This document shows positions 34,959 through 46,339 of a DNA stretch of 64,000 nt, piece after piece. Origin of the DNA: Paramacrobiotus metropolitanus (lineage: Eukaryota; Tardigrada; Eutardigrada; Parachela; Macrobiotidae); contig NW_026570375.1 of the NCBI RefSeq assembly GCF_019649055.1, forward strand, positions 62,001 through 126,000. The letters are read 5' to 3'. The notes beneath the pieces are model-generated. The model did no database searches, was not told the DNA's origin, and saw only the letters and a program-made list of their open reading frames with translations. The position numbers and the translations under genes are program-made. Each line of letters opens with the position of its first letter. Within the stretch, counting starts at the first letter, position 1.

Positions 34959-37296
34959 ATGGACGTCATCGAATCATATCCTTTCCGGGGACTAGCATAT
35001 GGGCAACGCGAGATTAATTACGGGAACACAGTGATGGTGCAGCGCGACACCGGGGAATGGTGGCTGGGTTACTTGCAGAATATCGATGAGGACCTCATGT
35101 TTATTAATTTCGATTCCTCAACAGCTCCCGCCAGCTGGATCCATTCGCGCCATGTCCGGGCTCAACGCTTTTTAAGCGATGAGCTGTGGTGCACAACGGA
35201 TAAGCAAGTGGCTGTCATCGGCAGTCATGCCGTGCAGGTGGCGCTGCGTAACACCAATAATGGACCACATGCCTTCCGGTCGGGACGACTGCTTACATCG
35301 GCGGCTGGGTTCGGTATATTCCTTGTCCAATTGGACCAGGGGACTATGCCGCAGCGTTTGGTGGTCCATTTGTGGCAGGTGGTCGTTGCAGTTGATCCCG
35401 CTTTCGATGCGCCGCCTCTTTTCAACCAAACCACTGGATTGTACTATCCGCAAATTCACCGTGCCCTTCGTGAATGCTGGCAGGATTACAAGGCTGAACA
35501 TGACAGCAATACGTGAATGCCTCGATAAAGCCGCACAAACCACCGAAAACTTACCGGGGGGCAGCTACGAGTGCTATCCCGGTAACCACCATGTTGCATT
35601 TCGAATACACGTAGCTGTCCGTGGAGATTTTTTCGACTTTATTTGCGCTCAGCTCCAAGACCGGAGCGTGCACACTCGTGCCGAATGGAATATAGATACA
35701 TTAACAGAAGCCTGTGCGAGCCTTTATCCGATTCCGGACCCGCCACTGTTACACGATGTTGTGATCGACGTCCCTCATCGGAGCTTGCCTTTCGGTAGGA
35801 ACGCAATTGTTTGCCGATACATAGTTGTGACCTCTGAGTAATGCCGTAATTTTTCTTGCAAGCAGCTGAGAAGCGCATCTCGTTAGTTTCCTTGTTGACT
35901 AAAAAAATAAAACGTAATAGTATTAAGTTTATGCATTCAGCACATGTACAGTGTATATATTGTACGGCGGATTGAGAATGGAAATTCGTTTCCTCTGCAA
36001 TTGTTCAACTTGCAGTCAGAACACTTGTTTTGTGAGAAGAGACATGTGTTAAATTGTAGATGACGGATGGATCGGTGTCGTGGTGCATTCGGTTATGGCC
36101 AGTGTTCTCTTTAGTTTGGACCTACATACTCAAGCCAAGGCCAGAAGGTACAATACTTATCTACCTGTATAACGGCTAACGAAAGGATCTCCCAAAAAAT
36201 TAGACCCTATATTATATTATGCACAAATGTTTTATGGATTTCTTTGTTTTGTTCGGAACAGAAAAATTTTATTGGACATAATTATGTTCGTTAATCGATC
36301 GAATTCATCGAGCAACCATAGTACTGATAGAAGTATAAAAACGAGCTTTACTTATTTAAGGGTCTGCACTTTGTGGCACCAGCTTTTGTCCGAACGTCGC
36401 GCCAGCCGACACGTTGCCCTTGATAGCTCGTTACTGAAGCCGAACGAATTATTCAGCGAGAACTACTATACGCCTGACTGCCACAAAATATACAACTTCA
36501 GCTGGGCCTTAGACAAAGCCATAACCGTTGAAACCAAAACCCTTTCCCTGTTTGACAACCTCCAGTTCACGAACGTGACCATAATTACCAAAGTACTGGT
36601 AGCGCTACTAACCGCCGAAGGCATTCAGCTGGACTATATCCTAATCAAAGATGGCTTCTCACATGCTGGTATTACGAACTCCTTTGAGCACGTTTTCGAC
36701 ATATGGATACCGGATCCGGGTGTCCATCCTGCAGATCGTGATTGGAAGTGCCTCAGTCTAACCAAACTCGGCGCCGTATGTCGGCACCTGGTTCTATGGA
36801 ATTATAAGGTGCAGGATATTGCCAATAATATGGATTATGTGTATCGGTACGACGTCGGCGAGTTACCACCACAGACACTTGGCGCAAGGTGCCGGGAAGA
36901 AAGAGTCCGACAAGCCCCAGTCACAATCCCGTATTTTAATGCTACATTCCGACGATGGTAATGCCGGTATGCTACGGAAGTTTCTATTAGCTGCGGAGAC
37001 GAACCTTCCTCCTGTTGATGCAACAGCAAACAACCGCGTATGCTCCGTCCATCGGCGGTGGGTGGAAGTTCTGGAATATCCGAATCACTGGCACTGTGTT
37101 CGGCGCCTCTTTCAGCTGTACGTTTTTTTGTTGTCTGTATAAGCATGGGATGCCGTTGTGATTTTGCAGGTACTGTGGTTTTCGGCCCGATGGTAGTGAA
37201 CGAAGTTGGAAGGATGTTGATCTGAGATACGTGGATGTGTCCACTCTTACTAAGCTTACATTTGCCGCAGTTAATGCTTGTTTCACCGGGCTGTGA
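34959..37296 (+). CDS. Tudor/F-box-like family copy D, frame-broken
   Basis: Same plan as copy B: exons 34959-35794, 36060-36147, 36361-37117 and 37170-37296. Start MDVIESYPFRGLAYGQ; the Tudor-like block VMVQRDTGEWWLGYLQNI and the F-box-like block RVCTLWHQLLSERRASRH are kept. Exon 1 shifts frame near 35450 and exon 3 near 36935 (a run of four T where the family has three). Each is explained by one extra or missing base, with strong conservation on both sides. Splice sites and phases are otherwise normal. Treated as a probably functional gene with sequence errors, but a recent pseudogene cannot be excluded. Confidence 0.75.
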
Positions 37297-37953
37297 TGAC
37301 CGCAAAATGCTTTGGCACCTTTTGGTTGTTATTAGTTTGGCACATTTCTGATTTGGTACAAGCGAGCACAGATTGGATCATATCATTCGAATACAGGCAG
37401 GTATGCTTCTCTTGCTACGCAAGATACGAAGGCACGAGACAGATAAACTTTGTTATTAAGAAATTTGCTCAGAAATAATGTTTTCTTATGATACGTAAAC
37501 AAAACGTCGTAAACAGCTTGTGATGTTGTGCAAGAGCTAAAGAAGTGAAATACGCCTATGTGAGAAGAACAAAGCTGCATTCAGTACGTTTGTATTAGTA
37601 TTTTATGGGCATAAGCCCAAGTAAACTGACAGCGTCGTAAATTGACAAAATCGAATGAGTAACTGTCCAGAATGAGTAACAGTAACGCGATGGGGCAGCT
37701 GCCAAAATCAGTTGTGCATTGCCTGTTCCAGATTTCTTAACTTCTCGAAACCAAAATGCACAAGCTCGACACATACGTACAGTACGAACAAATTTCATTC
37801 CTCTCTTAAATTAAACATGAGAGTAACTTAAACACATTCGCACCACGAGCCAAAAGGCTAAGTACTTTTACTGTTTTAGCATAATGCTGTACAATGTTAG
37901 CTAGGTAAGAAGCCACAAGGTAAAAAATAATAATAAATCTGTTTCGATCCGTA
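37297..37953. other. Intergenic, no gene recognised
   Basis: Convergent 3' ends of copy D and the secreted orphan gene. Short chance frames only. Confidence 0.4.
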
Positions 37954-39084
37954 TCAGACCATGAAGAACGGAATCAGTTTCCCGTCGAAATGGTCGGCTG
38001 ATTTCTGTCGGCCCAGCGATGACGATATATTAACCTGGGGCGAATTGGACAGCGCCACTACCCCGGTGAGCAGCTCACACACGGTGGCATTGAACGCACC
38101 GGCCGTGCCCGCTTGGATGCTATGCCAGAGATCCAGCATTTTGCGGGTATTGTTGGCGGCATCCAGCAGCGTCTGCAGATACGTTCCCGGATACGGATTG
38201 GGGTTGGCGGCATTAGCGTCAGCTATGGCGAAGTCCTGGGTGTAGAACTGTCCCAGTTGTTGCAACAAATACTGATACTTCGCTGTAAAAATCAGCCGCA
38301 CTGAGTTGCGCTATTGCAAACTCCTTAATAAGGTCACACATTTAACGTAAAAAAGGCGACGGACTCAAGGTTACAGAGCTGATTTACAAAACTCTTGAGA
38401 AGAGCTAATGTTTTGCCACTAACATGATTGAAAATGAACTACGAGCTGTCGTATACAGTAAATTAAGAACACGATTTCGTAAAAAGTGATTATTCTGCTT
38501 TGAATTGAAAGTACCTTCGCCGGTGAGTTGATCACATGTTCCACCGGTAATCACGTCATTGGCGTGCTGGATAGTGGCGTCCAATACAGTGCCGCTGTTG
38601 CTGATCACGGCGTAACAGCTGTTGAAATTAATGGGAAGCTTGCCAGAGCCCAGATCAATGATCAGTTGAATTGTCTTGCCGGACGTTACGATGACGTTGA
38701 GGAAGAAATCCGTCTGGTTGTTCAGGGTTCTGTTCATGTTGGCCGTTGCGATGGTGTTTAGCTGCGTGTTAGTGGCGATGTAATCGTTGAGTATCGCTTG
38801 ATACAGCGCTGCAATCGTACGCGATGAAAACACAAGAAACTCTTCATGCAATATTTTTGCAGCGCAGTAATTATTAATAACTATCAACACTGCATCTCTA
38901 CTGTAATAATGCTCGCGGAATGCAAAAAATGTCGAAGTTACTGCTAGCATTTACCTTCGCCGGTTAGATTGCTGTGATCTATTTTCTGGGATGTGCACAC
39001 TCCTGGTGAACTGTTATAACTGCTCTGCGCCCGAACCATAACGACTACCACTGAAATCACGCAAAGAATCCACCGTCGGATCAT
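37954..39084 (-). CDS. Secreted orphan protein, left member of a divergent pair
   Basis: Family not recognised. Three exons in phase (38955-39084, 38515-38808, 37954-38282) give 250 residues. Exon 1 encodes a signal peptide (MIRRWILCVISVVVMVRAQS) and a short linker ending LTGE. Exon 2 (LYQAILNDYIATNTQLNTIA onward) looks helical, with several N-glycosylation sequons, and also ends TCDQLTGE. Exon 3 (AKYQYLLQQLGQFYTQDFA) continues helical and has a cysteine in CELLTG. Exons 1 and 2 both end in (L)TGE followed by a phase-1 intron, which suggests ancient exon duplication. Few cysteines, no catalytic motif. The paralogue at 40166-42354 is in the opposite direction, and a broken piece of exon 3 lies at 33.1 kb. 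Confidence 0.75.
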
Positions 39085-40165
39085 TGTTTCTAAGGCAAAC
39101 CACAAATTTTATCTATATGCTACAAAGAGAAAAATATCCGAGTGCTCTTCGGAGAAGTTTAGTCTTTTTAATTCTACGCTTGATTGCTGAACACCGGTTT
39201 TTATATTTAAGGCGATCATTTGAAGTTTCGATGGCCATCCACATAACGAGTGTTCGTGCCAGCAACAAATCCGAAGCGCTAAAGTCTGCCGTAAATTACT
39301 CCTACTACTTCGTATCGAAAGTTATTAAAATCCAGAAACGAACGTGCGGCGGCATAATTACATCATGGTTTCTTAACGTTCTGGTAATTAGATGACCGGT
39401 TAGTGCGGCATCGTCTCGAGCGGTTTTGTTGTCACTATGTTTTCGCAATTAGGGTGGCTTGTTGCTGCAGGCAACGTAAGCAGAACGTTCGGCGCTTTGA
39501 ATAACTGTCTGCTTAAATTTACTTTATGATATTAGACTGGAAATTTAATTTTAAATTAAAGATGTGATCTAAGTTGAATCATCTAACTACCGTACTAGCT
39601 TAGCATTATGATTCGAATTTCTGAAGTGCTGGTGACCTTTGTCAGACCGGTACAATACCGATTCATTAGGTAAATCAACCGGAGGATTTGTATGTACTAA
39701 AGTAAGCACAAGTATGTAAAACATGTACAATAAATTAATCCTACTTAAGGCTGATTGACTTGTTTTAGAAAATGCAACTGTGATGTAAACAATCTGTCTC
39801 AAAGAACCCTGTATTGCGTTATGATTTACGACGCGCACCGACCTAGAGTGGTGACAGTTATTGAGTATAACTGTTCGCTGTCTCGACTATCATAAGCGAC
39901 ACAGCCAGAAAAACCCACAGCAATTAATTCATTGCCCCCTGCATTTTTTAAAACGTTACACGTTCGATGAACGTAGCACAAGCGTGATCTTATACAAGTC
40001 GCAAAATCGCTTATTAAATACACGATAATACGCGAGACAACCGTAAATTGGTCAGTTTTCACTAAATAAGTTAATACACATCTGGAAAGTGTCTCTGTTA
40101 CACAGCTGGAAAGTGTCTCTGTTACGTTATACGTACAATAGCTTTATCTTGAAGCGTGGGCAGTT
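39085..40165. promoter_or_regulatory. Shared upstream region of the divergent secreted pair
   Basis: About 1.1 kb between the two head-to-head start codons. It must hold both promoters. A 24 bp unit ending CTGGAAAGTGTCTCTGTTAC is repeated twice in tandem at 40078-40125, just 5' of the right-hand gene. No gene was recognised inside. Confidence 0.45.
40078..40125. repeat. 24 bp direct tandem duplication
   Basis: Two adjacent copies of ACA[T/G]CTGGAAAGTGTCTCTG followed by TTAC, differing at one base. Lies 40-88 bp upstream of the ATG at 40166, so it may be in the promoter or 5' UTR. Confidence 0.8.
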
Positions 40166-42354
40166 ATGGCTGCCACAGTGATCGGACGATGGATCGTTTG
40201 TACGCTCCCGCTAATCACGATCGCCATCATGGCTCAGACGTACAATTCACCCACAGCGGTTTGTCGTTCATCCAAACCAGATCACAGTGATTTAAGCGGG
40301 GAAGGTAAAAAAATACCAAAAAATTATATAAAATAAAATATGACATTATATAATCATAAAAAAACGTATACATAAAAATTAATGGAATTACATAAAATTA
40401 CTGTAATTATGCAGATCTAGATAATATGTAATTAAATTACGTATAATCATATAAAATTTAATTCCAGTTACAAGAGTCTACCGCCAGAAGAACTGCCACC
40501 TATAACATTAATAAGTTTTCCTGGAGTACTTTACACCCTGACATACCCATGATGGCTTTTAATTTTGTAAAAGTGCGCTCGTGAAATAGGAACACAGTAT
40601 CATAAATAAATAACGTAACGTCTACAGTAACAAATTTTTCAGCATTGTACCAAGCCATTCTCAACGATTACTTGAACGTCACCAAGCAGATGAGCGATAT
40701 TGCGGCGCTGAACCATGGCAAGCCAATAAACAATGATACCGGCTTCTTCCTCAGCGTCATCTTGCGGTCGGATGCCGCGGCGCAGCTGATTCTGGACATA
40801 GCTTCCGGCAAAGCACCGATTAACTTTGATACGTAACTGTTATTCACTGCTTAGTAACAGCGCTACGGTGGTTAATGCCGTTATTCTGCACGCCAACGAC
40901 ACGATTTCCGGTGGAACATGCGACCAACTCACCGGAGAAGGTAATCAAATACAGGTTATATGAAATGTCGTGCATGTTATGTACAAAGGACATTCCAAAA
41001 ATAATTTTCCCTATTTTTTATCTCCCAGCATTAACGCATTCAGCTAATATTATCCATATTGTTACAAACGTCCTTCATTAGCAAACAGTAGGGAGAAATT
41101 ATTCTGTTTAATAACAATCAACTGGGGACGAAATGCCAAAAAAAACACCAAAGGGTTTTCAAAGTTTTTCACGTGATTTTCCCGGGCAGTTTTTGCTACT
41201 TTTCGCAGTCTTTCCGCTCGCTTTCCTTGATGCATAAAATATATTTAGATTAGGAATTCTTCCCTGTTACAAAATGAAGTTTTGAACAAAATGTCCTATT
41301 CAAACCGAAACCGAATGTCCTATTCAAACCGAATGTCCTATTCATGTCCTTCTGTAGAAAAATAAGAACTGCTTGGGACCAGGTGTCAAAATCAGAAAGC
41401 ATCGCAGCATCCAGACAGTAAAAAACAGGAAATTTCATGAAAAAAATTTGCTGTTGCCGGTGGAATGCAAACTTTCTTGGTATCTGAGATGCGCACGACT
41501 GGCCATAAAGTGTGCTTTTTATCGATGGAAAGCATCTTGAATTTATAAAAGCGAAACTGCTGAAATAAGGGAATTTCGGTGTCTTATGAAAGAAAAATGT
41601 TTACTGTTACCCCTGAGCTTTTGAAAATGTTCTGCCATCGCAGTAATATCAAGTACTAAATTTGCAGTTGATACTTTAAGTTTTTGTCGAAAACATTGCC
41701 AGGTCTGAAGTAGCAATAAAAAGAATAATTTTTAAAAAAGGTGCTGAAAAAAAGTGCAAAAGTAGCATTCACCATTCTGTTTTTCGTTTGGCAAGTTCTT
41801 CTTTGATTCTTTTGATTCTTGTTTCTTTAGATAGTTTACATAATGAGTTACCCAGCAAAAATTATACCATTTGTGTATAACTTAAAATCGCAGGGAGACA
41901 AAATAGGGAAAATTATTTTTGGAATCCCCTTTGTAGAATTATATGCTTAATAATTGTTGACGTATATCAACACAGTTTGTGTACAGCTGAAGTGAATATA
42001 TACATGACCTTTATGTATGTAGCACGGTATCAGTATCTGCTGCAACAAACTGGACAATTTTACTTGATGGTCTTCAACATTGCCGACAGGGATGTCGTTA
42101 ACCCCAATCCGTATGCCGGGACGTACTTGAAAACCCTTATTAACGTAGCTACCGGCTCACGCAATATGCTGAAGCTCTGGGCGATGGTGGAAGACGGAAC
42201 TGCCGGCGCTTTTAACCGCAGCGCCTGCGAATTTCTTACTCAAGCCGTGGGTATGTCCAGCCAACCGGAAATCGACCTGCCGAACTTACTGGGCAAAACC
42301 AAGACATCCGAAGCCCCTGTCTTATCGAGAAAATGGTTTCCCTTTCTTATCTGA
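40166..42354 (+). CDS. Secreted orphan protein, right member of a divergent pair
   Basis: Paralogue of the gene at 37954-39084 with the same three exons: 40166-40304 (signal peptide, TVIGRWIVCTLPLITIAIMA, ending DLSGE), 40643-40940 (LYQAILNDYLNVTKQMSDIA onward, ending TCDQLTGE) and 42023-42354 (ARYQYLLQQTGQFYLMVFNI onward). Exon 2 changes frame near 40833. The summed exon length is exactly one base over a multiple of three, and removing one base would give about 255 residues matching the paralogue, so a sequence error is likely. Function unknown. The second intron is about 1.1 kb and carries a short tandem repeat. Confidence 0.72.
41288..41352. repeat. Short tandem repeat in an intron
   Basis: A unit of about 18 bp, GAATGTCCTATTCAAACC, is repeated roughly three times with small losses. 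It lies in intron 2 of the right-hand secreted gene. Confidence 0.7.
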
Positions 42355-43157
42355 ACTAGGATGGCACTCGAAATCCCACAGCAGCTTCGCTTAGACTTGC
42401 TAATTTTATTCTCTGAATTTATTTAATTCTGGTGTATATCATAATAATGACACTTACTGGCTCCTGCTACCGATACAAAATATGTTATACGAGTACATAT
42501 TACATACGTATATTCTGTGCAGCATAATATTCGATTGCGAAAAGCACGGCTGACCACCGTGAATTTTATTATTAGGTCTTTGGAATCTCCGTGAAACGGT
42601 CAACAAACACGGTACAATATCGGTAATCTCGAAGAAGGTCATCGTCAACAAAGGGCTGTGCAACTGCTGTTATTGTAGGCGAAATTGTAAACATAATAAA
42701 TCAGATATATGCAGCCTCTGAAAAACGTTTTGATAGTCGGATAATACAGCAATTATGGCTAGTATTACAATAAAACTAATAAATTGTCGACATTGATAGT
42801 CGAGCCTGCTTCCCAAATACGCAAGTAAACCATGCGCTGTAACCAAATTAAAGTAAAACACGAGGACAAGATTACTCACATAAATAACCATTTCTTGCGT
42901 TTATGGCATAGTATTGTGGGATGTACAAAACAAGCCAATCTGCTTTGTGTCCGAATGACTCGTGGCCAGCACGTTCATTCCACTGTTGCGCGGAATATTT
43001 AGGTCTCCATCATTTGGATCAAAAGAAAAACGAGCGTTATCGTCCAGCAACGGTAGTAGTTCAACGGGAAACTGGTGCGATTACCGGTGCAATATGTATA
43101 CTATGTCACGCCGTACATTGATTTTCTCTTCTGATTTTTACACTACACCGGGCCAGA
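42355..43157. other. Intergenic, no gene recognised
   Basis: About 0.8 kb between the secreted orphan gene and the multicopper oxidase. No promoter motif was identified with confidence. Confidence 0.4.
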
Positions 43158-45439
43158 ATGGCCTTTCAGGCGGTTTATTTGTTGCTGTGCCTTTTTGAAA
43201 TAACGTTGCTAAAATTAACAGCGTACGGTCAGCAGCCGCCTTATCTCGCCGTTCACGATGAGACCTTTCATCCGGATGGCGTGTTAAGGGTGACCGTGGC
43301 GGATATTGCCATCGACTGTACCACCCGGCGTTCGGTCGTAATTAACGGCAGCGTCCCGGGTCCGGAACTGCGGTTCCGTGAAGGTCAGCGGGTGTGGATT
43401 CGCGTGTATAACGATATGGAAAGCGATAATTTGACCATTGTAAGTGCATATATATTATCTGTATAAATTTGAAAAAAATACTCTGTGTTAAATCATAAAT
43501 AAAAAAATTGTTCTGTGTTAAATCATCCCGTCCAGTACTAGTACTGCACAGCGTTTTAGAAAGTTCCAAAAAAAGCAATATACAGAGAAATCATGTTTTT
43601 TGTTTGATTCGGTTTGAAGTGCTATTGTTTCCGCTTACGATGACCTTTATATGTTAGTGATAAATAGTTATTTTGCTCGTGAAACATTGTCAAAGCAGGA
43701 CATCAACCGGAAGTCCGAGACTGTTATTACGCTGTTTATTTTGCTAAGTACAGTACGCTATATTCATTACGCATATACATGTACTTATTTAAAAATTTAC
43801 ATATTACGTACGTAAATTTCACTTTAATGCAAAGTAAAATTTATTATTTCAGCACTGGCATGGCCTCACCCAGCGCATGGCCCCCTTCGCCGACGGCACC
43901 CCCATGGTCAGCCAGTGGCCCATCCCGCCGCACCACTACTTCGACTACGAACTGAAAACCCAGCCCGGCGATGCCGGCACCTACTTCTACCACTCCCACG
44001 TGGCCTTTCAGGCCATCACCGCCACCGGGGCGCTGATCATCGAGGAAGCCGACGGCCAGCCGGCCTTCGAGTACGACGAGGACCGCATTATCCTCCTCCA
44101 GGACGTCTACCACCAGACCGACCAACAGATCATCGGCCAAATCACCAGCGACCACTTCACCTGGCCGGGTGATCCCGACAACGTCCTGGTCAACGGGAAG
44201 TCGCGGGCCGCCACCGCGCTGACCAACCAATCCGGTCCCGGATGCGAGATGGCGGTGGTGGAGCTGGAGATGAACCGGACGTACAGGGTGCGCTTCATCG
44301 GCGGGATGGCGTACTCCCAGGTGTACGTGACCTTTGAGGAGCACGTCAATCTCGTGCTGGTTGAAGTGGACGGACGATACGTCATGCCGCATGTCATCGA
44401 TCACCTAGAAATCACCTCCGGACAACGGTACAGTGTCATTTTGTTTTCCAAATCCCGGGAGGAATTAACACGGTCCGATGGGTCGGTGAAAAATCGCTTC
44501 TGGATTCAAATGGAGACCCGGTCTCCGGATAACAACACGCTGTTATACACCATCCTCCATTATAAAACGGATTATCTTCCGGTGGATAAATTCACACTTC
44601 CGGTGACCCCGCCGCTGGTGTTGCCGAACGAGACGTTTGCGGCGAAAGGTTGGTTAGAAGACAAACTGGAGCAGTTGAATAAAAATCCCTCGAACCCGCT
44701 GCCGCATCTGGAAGAGGTCACCCGCCGCGTGTACGTCCATGTCCAGGAAATTATTAACTTCATGCCACCCGTCGTCAACTCGCACTTCGAACAAGACGGG
44801 TTGCCGTGGTACGAGAACACCCCGATGGAGCCCTACCTCGTGACGTTATACAAAAACGCCACCAAGTTCCCGGATTACGAGCGCGCCCTGCAGAACGGCG
44901 GCTTCGACAACGTCACCCGGACGTTCCCCGCGAAAATCGGGGAGGTCCTGGAGATCGTCTGGATCAGTGTCGGGCGCACCGGTCCGGACTTCCTCGCCGG
45001 GGTGGTGTTCACCCATCCCTGGCACGCCCATGGCGGACACTACTGGGACGTGGGCACCGGCACCGGGGCGTATGATCCCGTCACCAATGAAGCGCGGTTG
45101 CGAGCGCGCCACGGCCGCACGATCACCCGCGACACGTCGAATCTGTACCGGCCCAGTGTGTCGGCGGAACAGACGATGGGTCCCGGGGCGCCGTATACGT
45201 GGCGGGCTATGCGCATCCGGGTGCAGAACCCCGGGGTGTGGATGATTCACTGCCACGCTCTGCAGCATATGATCATGGGGATGCAGACGGTGTGGGTGTT
45301 CGGGGAACTGGCGGATTTGACACCGTTGCCGGTGAATGTGGTGGAGGCGGGGTATTTGACCTTTGGAGGGCAGGCCTACGGGAATGAAGTGAGGCCGGCG
45401 ACGGTGATGCACTACTGGAATAATGACTGTGCGGTTTAG
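43158..45439 (+). CDS. Secreted multicopper oxidase (laccase/ascorbate-oxidase type)
   Basis: Predicted extracellular copper oxidase that takes electrons from phenolic or similar substrates and reduces O2 to water. Two exons (43158-43439, 43853-45439) give 622 residues, the normal family size. Signal peptide at the start (MAFQAVYLLLCLFEITLLK). All four copper motifs are present: HWHG at 95-98, HSH at 141-143, HPWHAHGGH at 482-490, and HCHALQHMIMGM at 560-571 with the type-1 copper cysteine (C561), histidine and axial methionine. Arthropod laccases usually have HPxHLHG. The HPWHAHGGHYWD and PGVWMIHCHALQHMIMGM strings are closer to what I recall of fungal ascorbate-oxidase-like enzymes. Exon 2 is long, GC-rich and uninterrupted, unlike its neighbours. 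Horizontal transfer from a fungus is therefore possible but not shown. The intron and signal peptide indicate a working host gene. Confidence 0.88.
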
Positions 45440-46339
45440 GTTTAGTTTCTTTGGCTTAAAGCTGGCAGACTTTATTGTTATCAAAATGGCAATTACTGCG
45501 ATTTCTAATTTTGGCATACAATTATGTTGCATGTTTCTATAGAATTATGTAGTTCATAGTTTCAAATTTAACATTGCCCGATAATAATTATACATGAACA
45601 GTAAATATAAACAGTAATGATATCACTAACATGTATTGAGCTTGTAAAATAAACGAGTGTAACCATTGTAAACAATGTTGTTTATAAAAAACGAAGAAAA
45701 AATCAAATAATATTTTGTGGGAAGCACTCCGTTGTTCGCAACGATCTTAGCGGTGTCGCCTCTTTTTCGTTATCCGTAACGGTTGTATTAAAACGCAGAC
45801 AAGCCGTAACCTAATTTCCAGTTGTGTTGTAGGTACATGCAATAAGGAAAAAAGAAAAATCCATAAATCATTTTAACCAAACTGCGAACTGGGCGTCTCC
45901 AGTGGCGAATAATTTTATTGCCGTGTACAATACACGTTTAGTGTTAACTGTACTTAGGAATGAGTCAGCGGCTGATACTACGACAAACAGGTATACGTTA
46001 CACTTTCGAAATAGGCAATCTTAAGTTTTCATTGCTTTCAAAATTACTAGATCAGTGCCGCGATATTTGGTGTAGTTCGATAAAAATCTCTCGAGGAAAA
46101 TGATTATAACCACGAGCAGCAGCGACAAGTTCACCCTACTGCTTGCGGTCATAAACCGGCTGTTCTGCAACTGCACCAACCTTAACCTGTCCGCTTATCG
46201 GCGCTTCACCAGCTGCTTATCCAGTTGTCATTGCAGCCGGCTCGTGCCTTGCACAACATTGCTTTTATCGGGTGTAACAGCAATTGCCAGCTGAGAATTT
46301 TCCGGTGAAAACTGTAAGAAAATTTTGGAAAACACCAAT
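45440..46339. other. Intergenic, no gene recognised
   Basis: 3' flank of the oxidase and promoter side of FAH. Short frames only; an AATAAA-like signal (AAATAAACG) occurs near 45646. Confidence 0.4.

Noticed and set aside
43844-45532. Long minus-strand frames (186 and 228 codons) opposite the multicopper oxidase
   Set aside because: Shadows of the GC-rich coding exon with no motif; the plus strand carries all four copper motifs.
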